From Hydrogenophaga sp. (GTDB lineage Bacteria > Pseudomonadota > Gammaproteobacteria > Burkholderiales > Burkholderiaceae_C): 64,000 nt of DNA. Under the pieces are notes generated by a model. It made no database searches. It saw nothing but the letters and a program-made list of their open reading frames with translations, and was not told the DNA's origin. The position numbers and the translations under genes were made by a program. The stretch is from contig JAJNQE010000110.1 of assembly GCA_021154985.1 (NCBI GenBank), forward strand, positions 1-64,000. Reading direction: 5' to 3'. Positions 50,571 to 61,600 of this stretch are shown here, piece after piece. Each line of letters begins with the position of its first letter. Positions within the stretch are counted from its first letter, which is position 1.

Positions 50571-51491
50571 TCAGTTTTTCCAGAACTCGGGGCGCGCGTA
50601 CTCGTGCTTCAGGAAATCGATCCACAGGCGCACGCGCAGCGCCAGGTGTTTGCGCTGCGGAAACAGCGCAAAGATGCCGTTGGGTGGCGCGGCGAAATCG
50701 TCGAGCACGCTCACCAGCCGCCCGGCCGCGATGTCGGCCTCCACCTCCCAGGTGCTGCGCCACGCAATGCCATAGCCGGCCAGGCACCACTCGTGCAGCA
50801 CCTGGCCGTCGGTGCAGTCCAGCGGGCCACCGGGGCGCAGGTGGGTGATGGTGGTCTCGCCCGCTTCGCCGGGCATGGCGAAGGCCCAGCCCCGGGTTTG
50901 TGAGGCGTCGCTGGACAGCGTGAGGCAGTCAAAGCGCACCAGGTCGGCCGGTGTCTGCGGTTTGCCGTGGTGCTGCAGATAGCGCGGCGTGGCCACACAC
51001 AGACGGCGGTTTTCGGCCAGGCGCACGCTCACCAGCGAAGAGTCGGGCAGGTCGCCCACGCGCACGGCGCAGTCGTAGCCCTCGCCGGCCACGTCCACCA
51101 CGCGGTCGCTCAGGTTGAGCGAGATCGTCACCTCGGGGTGCAGTTCGCGAAAGTGCGGCACCAGCGGTGCCACGTGGCGGCGGCCAAAGCCGGCCGGCGC
51201 GGTGATGCGCAGGTGCCCGCTGGCCTTCACACCGCCCGCGCTCACGCTGGCTTCGGCGTTGGCCAGGTCGGTGAGCAGGCGGTGGCAGTCTTCCAGGAAC
51301 GCGCTGCCTTCGTGGGTGAGGGTGATGCGCCGCGTGGTGCGCACCATGAGCTTCACGCCGAGACGGGCTTCCAGTGCGTCGAGCCGGCGGCCGATGATGG
51401 CGGGCGCCACCCCCTCGGCCTTGGCGGCGGCGGTCAAGCTGCCGCGGGTGGCCACCGACGCGTAGGTTTCGAGTTGTTTGAGTTTGTCCAC
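50571..51491 (-). CDS. LysR-family transcriptional regulator
   Basis: A 306-residue LysR regulator of the large CrgA/DmlR-like group. The winged helix is LETYASVATRGSLTAAAKAEGVAPAIIGRR (as ATRGSLTAAAKAEGVAP) with LEARLGVKLMVRTTRRITLTHEG following (as LMVRTTRRITLT), then a periplasmic-binding-protein-like effector domain from about 90. The effector is unknown. It lies 63 bases downstream of the CoA-transferase gene on the same strand and may be read with it, so it is a candidate regulator of that pair. Confidence 0.92.
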   Translation of the reverse strand: MDKLKQLETYASVATRGSLTAAAKAEGVAPAIIGRRLDALEARLGVKLMVRTTRRITLTHEGSAFLEDCHRLLTDLANAEASVSAGGVKASGHLRITAPAGFGRRHVAPLVPHFRELHPEVTISLNLSDRVVDVAGEGYDCAVRVGDLPDSSLVSVRLAENRRLCVATPRYLQHHGKPQTPADLVRFDCLTLSSDASQTRGWAFAMPGEAGETTITHLRPGGPLDCTDGQVLHEWCLAGYGIAWRSTWEVEADIAAGRLVSVLDDFAAPPNGIFALFPQRKHLALRVRLWIDFLKHEYARPEFWKN

Positions 51492-51554
51492 CGGGGCAGA
51501 TTACCCCACAAACCGTGTTGAACCCATGCTGTTTACGCCTGCATTGATGACTTC

Positions 51555-52745
51555 TCAGGCGGCTTTTGTCACCGTCTGGCTCAGGCGGGCGGCGTCTTCG
51601 GCCGAATAGCCGAGTTCGGCGAGCAATTCGGCGCTGTGTTCACCCAACCGGGGCGGGCTGTGGCGCACGCCCAGGCGTTCGCCGTCGATGGCCAGCGGCA
51701 GCAGCACGGTCTGTGCGGTCTGGCCGGCGGTGTCACCGTCGGTGAGGGTGATGGGCGCGAGACCACCAGTGGCCAGCAGGTGGGGGTCGTCCAGCAGCTC
51801 GTGGGGTTTGGCAATGGGCGCGAACGGCAGGCCGTGGCGCTCGAACACCGCCGCCAGCTCGGCCTTGCTGTGCTCGGCGAGCCGCGCGCGCAGTTGCGGG
51901 ATAAGCCAGTCCCGGGCGCGCACACGGTTGTTGTTGCCCAGCAGTCGCGGATCGTCGCGCAGGTCCTGGTAACCAAACGCCTCGCAAAAGATGGCCCACT
52001 GCGTGTCGCTCACCACGGCCAGAAAAATCTGTTCGTCGTCCCTGACCTTGAAGACGTCGTAGATGCCCCAGGACGAAATGCGGTCGGGCATGGGCGCAGC
52101 GGGCTGGCCGGTCACAGCGAACTGCATCATGTGCTGCGCCACCAGGAACACGTTGTTCTCGAACAGCGAGCTTTGCACCTCGCAACCCTCGCCGGTTTTT
52201 TCGCGCGCGCTCAGCGCAGCCATGACACCGATGGCGCCGAACAGCCCACCCATGATGTCGTTCACCGATGAGCCCGCGCGCAGCGGATCGCCCGGGCGCC
52301 CGGTCATGTAGGCCAGGCCGCCCATCATCTGCACCACCTCGTCGAGCGCGGTGCGGTGGTCGTAAGGACCGGGCAGAAAACCCTTGTGGCTCACGTAGAT
52401 CAGGCGCGGATTGAGTGTCTTGAGGCTCGCGTAATCCAGGCCCAGCTTCTTCATGGTCTCGGGCTTGAAGTTCTCGCTCACCACGTCCGCGGTGGCGATG
52501 AGCTTGAGCACCGCTTCGCGCCCTTCGGGGGTCTGCAGGTCCAGCACCAGGCTCTTCTTGTTGCGGTTGAACAGCGGGAAGAAACCGGCGCCCGAGCCCA
52601 GCAGGCGGCGCGTGTTGTCGCCCGCGGGCGGCTCGACCTTGATGACCTCGGCCCCCAGATCGGCCAGCACCATGCCGCAGGTGGGGCCCATGACCATGTG
52701 GGTGAATTCGACGACGCGCAGGCCCTCAAAGGGAAGTTTTGTCAT
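51555..52745 (-). CDS. CaiB/BaiF family (type III) CoA-transferase
   Basis: A 396-residue class III CoA-transferase. The start LPFEGLRVVEFTHMVMGPTCG, LADLGAEVIKVEPP, NRNKKSLVLDL and the catalytic Asp163 (VNDIMGG) are typical. It moves CoA from a donor acyl-CoA to a free acid. Its start overlaps the HMG-CoA-lyase-type stop by four bases. The pair resembles operons that activate and cleave branched acids, such as itaconate/citramalate or leucine products. The exact substrate is not evident. Confidence 0.92.
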   Translation of the reverse strand: MTKLPFEGLRVVEFTHMVMGPTCGMVLADLGAEVIKVEPPAGDNTRRLLGSGAGFFPLFNRNKKSLVLDLQTPEGREAVLKLIATADVVSENFKPETMKKLGLDYASLKTLNPRLIYVSHKGFLPGPYDHRTALDEVVQMMGGLAYMTGRPGDPLRAGSSVNDIMGGLFGAIGVMAALSAREKTGEGCEVQSSLFENNVFLVAQHMMQFAVTGQPAAPMPDRISSWGIYDVFKVRDDEQIFLAVVSDTQWAIFCEAFGYQDLRDDPRLLGNNNRVRARDWLIPQLRARLAEHSKAELAAVFERHGLPFAPIAKPHELLDDPHLLATGGLAPITLTDGDTAGQTAQTVLLPLAIDGERLGVRHSPPRLGEHSAELLAELGYSAEDAARLSQTVTKAA

Positions 52746-53674
52746 GGTGTTGGGTGGGTGGGCCAGCCCTTGGGCAAGCCGGCTTCGGGCGTCATGCCGT
52801 AGACCGGTTCGCCCGGCAGGCCGGCCTTGAGGGGTTCGCGCGCGGCGATGAGTTTTGAAAGGTCGATGCCGGTGCGCACGCCCATGGCCTCGAACATGAA
52901 CACCAGGTCTTCGGTGACCACGTTGCCCGAGGCACCGGGCGCATAAGGGCAGCCGCCCAGGCCACCGAGCGAGGCGTCAAACGTGCGCACGCCCACATCG
53001 AACGCGGCCAGGCAGTTGGCCAGGCCCAGGCCGCGCGTGTTGTGCATGTGGGCCGCCCCCGCTCGCTCGCCCAGCTCGGCGCGCAGCCGCGTGAACAGGC
53101 GGCGCACCTGGGCCGGGTTGGCCATGCCGGTGGTGTCGGACAGGCCCACCTCGTCGGCCCCCGCTTCCACACAGGCCACGGCCAGGCGGATCACGTCGTC
53201 TTCAGCCACCGCGCCCTGCAGCGTGCAGCCGAACGCGGTGGACAGCCCGACTTCCATGGCCACACCGGGCACGGCGTCCCGGCGCAGCGCGTGCACCGCG
53301 CGCAGTTCGTCGAGCATCTGTTCGCGCGTCTTGCGCACGTTGGCCAGTGAATGCGCCTCGCTCACGGAAACCGGCAAGGTGATCTTGTGCACGCCGCTGG
53401 CCAGCGCAGCCTCGGCGCCGCGGCGGTTGGGCACCAGCGCCATCACGGTCAGGCCCGGGTGCTGCAAGGCGTGCGCCACCACGGCCGGCGCGTCCGCCAT
53501 CTGCGGCAGCAGCGACGGCGGCACAAAGGAGCCCACCTCGATCTCGCGCAGGCCGGCGGCCACGAGCGCGTCGATCCACAGCAGCTTGTGCGCCGTGGGC
53601 ATGGTGGCCTTGACGGACTGCAGACCGTCGCGCGGGCCGACTTCGCTGATGAGGACTTCGGGGGTGGTGGGCAT
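52742..53674 (-). CDS. Hydroxymethylglutaryl-CoA lyase family protein
   Basis: A 310-residue TIM-barrel lyase. It has EVGPRDGLQSVK near the N-terminus, the metal-binding AAHMHNTRGLGLAN, and the catalytic cysteine loop GLGGCPYAPGASGN. It splits HMG-CoA to acetoacetate and acetyl-CoA, or a related 3-hydroxy-3-methylacyl-CoA. It is the first gene before the CoA-transferase, coupled by a four-base overlap, so it probably acts on the CoA ester made by that enzyme. Divergent from fhaC. Confidence 0.92.
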   Translation of the reverse strand: MPTTPEVLISEVGPRDGLQSVKATMPTAHKLLWIDALVAAGLREIEVGSFVPPSLLPQMADAPAVVAHALQHPGLTVMALVPNRRGAEAALASGVHKITLPVSVSEAHSLANVRKTREQMLDELRAVHALRRDAVPGVAMEVGLSTAFGCTLQGAVAEDDVIRLAVACVEAGADEVGLSDTTGMANPAQVRRLFTRLRAELGERAGAAHMHNTRGLGLANCLAAFDVGVRTFDASLGGLGGCPYAPGASGNVVTEDLVFMFEAMGVRTGIDLSKLIAAREPLKAGLPGEPVYGMTPEAGLPKGWPTHPTP

Positions 53675-53913
53675 GTGAACAGGGAGACCTGGGTGGTGCC
53701 TCGCATTCTGTCAGCCCAGCCTGAACCAGCACATGGGTCTCAGCCTGCCGACCAGCTCCAGACCCGATGGCCAGTCAGGGACTTTTTCACGCCTTTCTTC
53801 TGCCAAAAGGTGTCAAAGCAGCATCAATACAACACTTAGGTATTCATATTGAAAAGCTCTCGCCAGAATGCGCGGTGTTTTCAAAAACATACAAAAGTAT
53901 TCAGGTGAGGACA
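53675..53913. promoter_or_regulatory. AT-rich region upstream of fhaC
   Basis: This 239-base gap is divergent between the lyase gene and fhaC. The right half (about 53780-53910) is clearly richer in A and T than the surroundings. AATAC (53826-53830) and GTATT (53840-53844) form a short inverted repeat. I could not choose a convincing promoter pair. GGTGAGG a few bases before ATG 53914 is the ribosome site of fhaC. Confidence 0.4.
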
Positions 53914-55644
53914 ATGAAGCGACGCAAGGCCTTCGGGCCAGGACGCGGCCTGGCAGGGTTGGCGCTGTTCACGGCAACGTTGTGGGCAGGGACCGCCACC
54001 GCGCAGAACGCACGCGACACCTCGCAAAGTGCTGCCGAACAACGCCGCGCCGAGGAGCGCGATGCGCGCCAACGCGAACTGGCGGTCCCCGATCGTGAGG
54101 TGAGGCCGGACACACCCCAAGCCTCGCCGGCACCGCGTCTGCCGGTGGACGAGTCGCCCTGTTTCACCATTCACCAGATCGACCTGCACGGCGCAGGCGC
54201 CAGCCCGTTCGCCTGGGTGCTGGACGCACTCACCGCGCCCGACGGCCTGGACGGGCCGCTGCGCCGCTGCCTGGGTGCCGCAGGGATCGGGGTGCTGGTG
54301 CAGCGCGCGCAACACGCACTGGTGGCGCGTGGCTTTGTGACAAGCCGCGTGATGGTGGAGCCGCAAGACCTGGCGCAGGGCCGCCTGGCGCTGACCGTGG
54401 TGCCTGGGCGCATACGGCAGGTGCGCTTCGTGGATCCTTCTGCGGCGAACCCTTCCGCCCGAACCGCCTTCCCCGCCCAGCCGGGCGACCTGCTCAACCT
54501 GCGCGACATCGAACAGGCGCTGGAGAACTTCAAGCGCGTGCCCGGTGTGCAAGTCGACATCCGCATCGTGCCGGCCGACGAACCCGGCCTGAGCGACCTG
54601 GTGATCGACTGGCAACACGGTCAGCCCCTGAGGATTCAACTGGGTGTGGACGACAGCGGTTCGCGCAGCACCGGGCGTTTTCAGGGCAGCGCCACGCTCA
54701 GTGTGGACAACCCGCTCTTGCTCAACGACCTGTTCTATGTGGGGCTGCAAGGCAGCCTGGGCGGCGGCGACCCCGGCGCGCGCGGCACCAGCGGCAGCTC
54801 GTGGCACTACTCGCTGCCATGGGGTCGGGCGCTGTTCGCTTTGGATGGCAGCCGCCACCGCTACCACCAGACGGTGGCGGGCGCGGCGCAGGACTACCGC
54901 TACCGCGGCAACACGGGTTCACAAGAAGCCACGCTGACCTGGCTGGCACACCGCAACGCCACCGGCAAGACCACGCTGCAAGCGAAGGCGTTCGCCCGGC
55001 AATCGCGCAACTTCATCGACGACACCGAGGTGGAAGTGCAACGCCGCCGCGTGGGCGGCTGGCAGTTGGGTGCGAGCCACCGGGCCTTTGTGGGCGCGGG
55101 CACGCTGGATGTGAACCTGAGCTACCGGCGCGGCACCGGCGCCTTCGGCTCGCTGCGCGCGCCCGAAGAGGCCTTTGGCGAAGGCACATCGCGCTTTGCG
55201 CTGGTGCAGGCCAGCGCGCAATGGCAATGGCCTTTCAAGCTCGGCGCGCAGGCCTGGCAGCTCAATGGCCAGTGGCGCGCACAGACCCACCGCACACCGC
55301 TGGCACCGCAAGAGCGCTTTGCCATCGGCGGGCGGCACACCGTGCGCGGGTTCGACGGCGAAAGCAGCCTGAGCGCCGACAGCGGCTTTGTCTGGCGCAA
55401 CGAGCTGGCCACGTCGCTGGGCGACAGCGGCACGTCGGCCTTCATGGGGCTGGACCACGGCCAGGTGCGCGGCCCCAGCGCGCAGCGGCTCGTGGGCACG
55501 CGGTTGACCGGCGCCGTGATCGGCCTGCGCGGCAGCGCCGGTGGTGTGCAGGGTGAGCTGTTCGCCGGCTGGCCACTGCACAAGCCCGACGGGTTTCGCA
55601 CCGCCAACGCCACGCTGGGCTTCTGGCTCGCCACCGGCTTCTGA
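53914..55644 (+). CDS. Two-partner secretion outer-membrane transporter (FhaC/ShlB type)
   Basis: A 576-residue Omp85-superfamily protein that exports the adjacent exoprotein across the outer membrane. A signal peptide (to about TATAQ, residue 28) is followed by a charged helical region with an alpha-helix plug character (SAAEQRRAEERDARQREL), two POTRA domains (about 85-260) and a 16-strand beta-barrel. The barrel keeps the conserved loop motif VRGF (HTVRGFDGESSLSADSG in part). The C-terminal Phe is typical of barrel proteins. I choose ATG 53914 with GGTGAGG upstream. It ends 36 bases before fhaB. Confidence 0.94.
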   Translation: MKRRKAFGPGRGLAGLALFTATLWAGTATAQNARDTSQSAAEQRRAEERDARQRELAVPDREVRPDTPQASPAPRLPVDESPCFTIHQIDLHGAGASPFAWVLDALTAPDGLDGPLRRCLGAAGIGVLVQRAQHALVARGFVTSRVMVEPQDLAQGRLALTVVPGRIRQVRFVDPSAANPSARTAFPAQPGDLLNLRDIEQALENFKRVPGVQVDIRIVPADEPGLSDLVIDWQHGQPLRIQLGVDDSGSRSTGRFQGSATLSVDNPLLLNDLFYVGLQGSLGGGDPGARGTSGSSWHYSLPWGRALFALDGSRHRYHQTVAGAAQDYRYRGNTGSQEATLTWLAHRNATGKTTLQAKAFARQSRNFIDDTEVEVQRRRVGGWQLGASHRAFVGAGTLDVNLSYRRGTGAFGSLRAPEEAFGEGTSRFALVQASAQWQWPFKLGAQAWQLNGQWRAQTHRTPLAPQERFAIGGRHTVRGFDGESSLSADSGFVWRNELATSLGDSGTSAFMGLDHGQVRGPSAQRLVGTRLTGAVIGLRGSAGGVQGELFAGWPLHKPDGFRTANATLGFWLATGF

Positions 55645-55680
55645 GCACGCATCAATGAACAACACCTTCAGGGAAACCCA

Positions 55681-58600
55681 ATGAACCGCAGCCACCACCG
55701 CACCGTTTTCAATGCCGCGCGCGGCGCCTGCATGGCCGTTGCCGAATGCGCCCGCAGCCTGGGCAAAACGTCCACCTGCACCGTCACGGCCGCCGCCGCC
55801 TCGCTGCTCGTTTGCCTGCCGCTGCAAGCCCAGATCAGCGCCGACCCCGCAGCCCCCGGCAACCTGCGCCCCACCGTGCTCAGCGCACCCAATGGCGTTC
55901 CCCTGGTCAACATCACCACGCCCAGCGCCGCCGGTGTCTCGCGCAACGTCTACCGGCAGTTCGACGTGGGCAGCCCAGGCGCCATCCTCAACAACAGCCG
56001 CACCGATGTGCAGACCCAACTCGGCGGCTGGGTGCAGGGCAACCCGTGGCTCGCCGCCGGCCCGGCTCGCGTGATCTTGAACGAGGTCAACAGCAGCCAG
56101 CCCAGCCAGTTGAACGGCTTCGTGGAAGTGGGCGGCCAGCGCGCCGAGGTGGTCATCGCCAACCCCGCCGGCATCAACGTCAACGGCGGCGGCTTCATCA
56201 ACGCCAGCCGCGCCACGCTCACCACCGGCGCCCCCGTGATGAACGCTGGTGCACTGGAAGGCTTTCGGGTGCAGGGCGGGCGGGTGCGCATTGAGGGCCT
56301 GGGGCTGGACGCCTCCACCACCGATCACGCGCTGGTGCTGGCGCGTGCTGTGGAGGTGAATGCCGGCCTCTGGGCCAACGCGCTCACGGTGGTCACAGGC
56401 GCCAACGAGGTATCGGCGGATGCCGGCCGCATCCATGCCACCACACCGTCCGGAGCGCCCCCCGCCTTCGCCCTTGACGTGGCGGCCATCGGCGGCATGT
56501 ACGCCGGCCAGATCCGCCTGGTGGGGACCGAAGCCGGGCTGGGCGTGAACCATGCGGGACTGATCGATGCCCACAGCGCGCTCACGCTGGATGTGAACGG
56601 CTGGCTGAGCCAGTCGGGCGGTGCGCGCACCTACGGCGATGCGGTGAACATCGCGGCGCAGGGCGTTCGCAACGCAGACGGCGCGGTCATCGCCGCGCGC
56701 GACAACCTGGCGATCACCGCCGATGAAATCCACAACACCGAAGGCGCGCTGTTGCTGAGCGCGGGCGACATGGCGTTGAGCGCCAACGAGCGCATCGAGA
56801 ACCGCTCGGCCAGCATCGAGGCGCTGGGCAACCTGAGCATCGGCACGCCGGTGCTGGTCAATGCGAACGACCACATCAATCACACACTGGTGAGCGACGC
56901 CAGCACGAACCACACCGTGTACTACACGCCGGGCGGTTCGGTGGATGCCACAGACGTGGCCTGGCGCGTGGCCAAGCCACTCGGCGGTGCCGTACAAAAC
57001 GAATACGACGCCTACCGGCGCGAATGGCTGGTGCCAAAGTCCAGCGCCTGGGCCGACCCTGCGTTCAAAACCTATTACCTGGGTGCACTGCCCTATGTGC
57101 CCGCTCATGTGATCTGGTGGGACTTCGGCGATTCGGGGTATTCGGAAGCCGTGGGCGACACCTTCACCTACAGCCGCCACTCTCCCATCTGGGCGCATTT
57201 CGGCATGGCAGCACCCACCTGGGACGCGCCGGGGCAAATGCCGCGCGCCATCACCGACGCCGACCTTGGTTGGGTCCAGCAGCCCGACCCGCAGGCACTG
57301 GCGGCGTGGCAGGCCCAGGCCGCGCCCTGGCTGGAGCTCACCACGCGCGTGGCCCATTTCAAGACCACCGTGGAGGGCCAGTTTCTGCGCTTTGACGCCT
57401 GGAGCAACCACACGCAGACCACTCAGCGCGCGGTGATGACGGGCAGCGAGCCCGCCCGCATCAGCAGCGGTGGCTCCATGCAGTTGAACGTCAGCCAGAG
57501 CCTGCTGAATCAGGACAGCGAAATCGTCGCGGGCGGCACGCTGTCCATCACGGGCGCGCAAGTGAACAACCAGGCCACCCAGGTCAGCGCACCCACCCAT
57601 CGCAGCGGCACCCTCAACAGTTGGGGCGTGACAGGGCGCGACTGCGACCCTTTTGGCTGCGACCCCGAGTACGGCTGGATCCAAACGCCCTACGCCGAAA
57701 CCATCGCCAACACCGTGGCGCTGCCCGCGTTGCGATTTGAGGGCGCCAGCACCGCCCCACCCATGTCGGCCCTGACCACAGCGTTGTCCGCCCTCGCCAC
57801 TCTGAACCCGGACCCGGCGTCGGGCCCGGTCTACGAGACCGACCCGCGCTTCACCGACCAACGCCAGTGGCTGAGCTCGTCGTACCTGCTGAACGCCCTC
57901 GCGGTGGACCCCGTCACCGTTCAAAAGCAGATGGGCGATGGGTTCATCGAGCAACGCCTTGTCCGCGAGCAGGTGGGCCTACTCACCGGCCAGCGTTTCC
58001 TGGGTGATTTCACGAGCGACGAGGCGCAGTACCTCGCGCTCATGAACGCAGGCGCCACCTTCGCGCAAGCCCACCAGTTGCGCCCGGGCATCGCGCTGTC
58101 GGCAGAGCAGGTGGCCGCCCTCACCAGCGACATCGTCTGGCTCGAAACCCAGATCATCACCCTGCCCGACGGCGGCACCACACAAGCGCTGGTGCCGCGC
58201 GTGTATCTGCTGCCGCGCGCGGGCGATCTGTCGGCGGGTGGTGCGCTTGTGGCGGGCCGCGATGTGCAGTTGAACCTAAGTGGCAATGTACTGAACGCGG
58301 GCACCATCGCCGGGCGCGAACTCGTGCAGATCAACGCGCAGAACGTGTTGAACACCGGCCTCGTCAGCGGCCAGACCACCTCGCTCGGTGCCAGCGAAGA
58401 CGTGAACAACGTCGGTGGCACCCTCCGCGCCAACGACGTCTTAGTCGTGCAGGCCGGGCGCGATCTGAACGTGCAGACCACCACCGCACAGGGCTCGGGC
58501 GCCGCCGGCGTGGGCCGCTACAGCAGCGAGCAGGTCAACCGCGTGGCCGGGCTGTATGTGTCGAACGAGGCCGGCGTGCTGCTGGCCAGCGCCGGGCGCG

Positions 58601-61600
58601 ATGTGAACCTGAGCGCCGCTGCGCTGCAGGCCGGCACCACTGATGTGCAAGCCGGGCGCGACCTGAACCTGAGCAGCGTCAACACGTCCAGCCAACTGAA
58701 TGCCACCCGCGATGCGCGCAACTTCGCGCGCGTGCAGCAAAGCGCCGACGTCGGCACACAGATCCAGGGCGCATCCGTTGCGCTGCAGGCCGGGCAAGAC
58801 ATCACCGCGCGCGCTGCCAGCGTGCAGGCCCAGGACGCACTCGTGGTCAGCGCCGGGCGCGACGTCAGTCTGAACACGGGTGAATCGAGCTACCAGATCG
58901 ACCACGGCGTCTACGCCAAGAGCAGCGGCCTGCTCGGCTCATCAAGCGTGGAGACCCGCACGCACAACAGCCGCACCGACGCGACGGGCACGGCGCTGGG
59001 CGGGGCGCAGGTGCTGATCCAGAGCGGACTGGACACCACGCTCACCGGCTCCAGCGCTGTGGCCGATGAAGCCATCACCATCACCGCTGGGCGCGACGTG
59101 AACATCACCGCCGCGCAGACCCGCTCCGGTCATGGCCACTTCGAGGAAAAGAAGGAAAGCGGCGTGTTCTCCGGCGGGGGCATGGGCGTGACCATCGGCA
59201 AGCGCATGCAAAGCACCGACCAGCAAACCCAGGCCACAGGCGCTGCCGCCTCAACAGTGGGGGCGATTTCAGGCGATGTGAGCATCGCGGCCGGGCAAAG
59301 CTACCGACAGACGGGTTCGGATGTGGTCGCTCCTGATGGCGACATCACCATTCAGGCCCAATCCATCGCCATCACCGAAGCGCGCACCACCGAGCACAGT
59401 ACCTCCGAGCAGAAGTTCAAGCAAAGCGGCGTCTCCATCGGTCTGGGAGGCGCTCTCGTCGAAGCGGCGCAGGGCGTGATGCAAATGGTCGAGGCCATCG
59501 GCAGCACGCAAGACGCGCGCATGCAGGCACTGGGCTTGGCCACCGCCGCGCTGCGGGGCCACAGCGCGCTGCAAGGCCTGAGCGCCCCGGCGTCGGGCGG
59601 GGCATCCAGCGCGGGTGTTTCCGTGAGCATCAGCATCGGCACCAGCCGAAGTGAAAGCAGCACCGAAAGCCAGCGCAACAACGCCCAAGACAGCACCGTG
59701 CAGGCGGGCGGCGATGTGAATCTGGTGGCGACCGCTCAGCCCGGTCCTCCTGAGCTCGTCGAAGGACCTGAGTCTGTCGAAGGGCATCCCGGCCCTGGCT
59801 CGATCCTCGTCCAGGGCAGCCACGTCAAAGCCGGGCAGGTGGCCACGCTCACCGCCGACGGTGATGTGCAACTGCTGGCCGCCACCCACACCGCACAGGA
59901 GAGCAGCCGCAGCAAGAACAGCAGCGCCAGTATCGGCTTCAGCCTGGGCGCAGAAACCGGCGTCACCGTGGCTGCGAGCGCCGGCAAAGGTCACGGCGCG
60001 GGCGAAGAGACCGTGCACAGCAACACCCGCGTTGAAGCGGGCGAGCAGGTGCACATCGACAGCGGCAGCAACACCATGCTACGCGGCGCCGTGGTGGCCG
60101 CACCCAGAGTGCAGGCGCACATTGGCGGTGACTTGGGCATCGAGAGCCTGCAGGACACCAGCGTCTTCCACGAGCAGAGCCAGCAGGCCGGTGGCTCGGC
60201 GACCTTCGGCCCGGCGCCGAGCGCCGGCATCAGCGCGAGCAAAAGCCGTGTGAACAGCGACTTCACCAGCGTGGCCGAGCAATCAGGCTTCAAGGCTGGC
60301 GATGGTGGCTTCCAGGTCAGCGTTCAAGGGAAAACCGAGTTGATCGGTGGCGCCATGACCAGCAACCAGAGCTCGGTGGAGAACGACCTGAACCAACTGG
60401 ACACAGGCACCTTGAGCAGCCGCGATTTGCAGAACAGTTCGCACGCCAGTGCGAAGAGCAGTGGCATCAACCTGTCCAGTGACCTGGCGACCCAAGGCAA
60501 GTACGGCGTGGCCAAGGCCGTGATCGGCAACGCGCTCAACAACGCCAGCGAATCGGGCAGCTCCAGCGGGCAAACGCGGGCCACGGTCAGCGGCGCTCGC
60601 ATCACGATCACCAACAAAGCCGAACCAAAAGCACTGACGGGGCGAACGGCCGAAGAGGTCGTGGCCAGCTTGAACCGCGAGGTCCAGAGCGCACACACGG
60701 CGGCGAAGAAGCTTGACGCACAAGCCATGCAGCGGCGCGTGGAGGCCGAGCGAGCCATCAAACAGGCAACCATCAAGGCCGTGACAGCCTTGACCGACGA
60801 AGCCTACCGTTCTCGCATGCAACAAGTGCCCAAGTTGCTCAAGGTGGAATGCCCGTCCGGGCAAGACTGCGCAAAGTACCCGGAGCTTCTGGTTCGATCG
60901 GAGATGACCCGCGAGGAGATTGCGAGGGCTGAGGCAGGTTCGATCATTGCGGTTAACGGCATCCTCAATGACGAGAAGCGGGCTGCTGAGTTGGCGTTTC
61001 AAAACACCGAGCCCGTGCCCAATCCCGAGACCAAGAAGCCGGAGAAGGTACACACGGTCTATCTGATGCATGTCTCGCCGGCCGACAACACGGTGTCTGA
61101 ACTGCTGGGTGTTGCCTACGAGAAGATCATGGCCAGTTCGGACTACGGCCTGGCCAACTTTCTGGGCTACACCAACGCACAGACCTTGTATGCGGATCTG
61201 CTGAAAAGCCGAGGCCAGGAAGCAACGATCTCTCTGGGGCACAGCCGAGGCACGTTGGTGCAGGAGGCTGCGTTCACCATCCTGGCCAACCAAACGGATG
61301 CCGAGGGGAATTCCTACACAAATCCCAATCTGGTGGTGCGCGGCGTGGGAGGAGCGGCCGGCGCAGAGGCCTACTCCGACAAGGCTGCAACGGTTTTAGG
61401 CCCCGATGGACACAAGAACCAGATCACCTTCAACTATTTCAGCAACGATCCTGTGGCCACATCCAACGTGTCGGGAGGCAATTCCGGTGTGTGGACCGTC
61501 AACGACCTCTGGCAAATTTTCAAGACCAACAACAGCATGCACAGTTGCTACGGCACCGGCGCCGCCGGGTGTACGCAAGTGGAGGTTCCGATGCCCGGTG

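Noticed and set aside
54919..57954. A 1011-codon open frame on the minus strand
   Set aside because: Antisense to fhaC and fhaB with biased His/Gly/Arg composition and no family signal.
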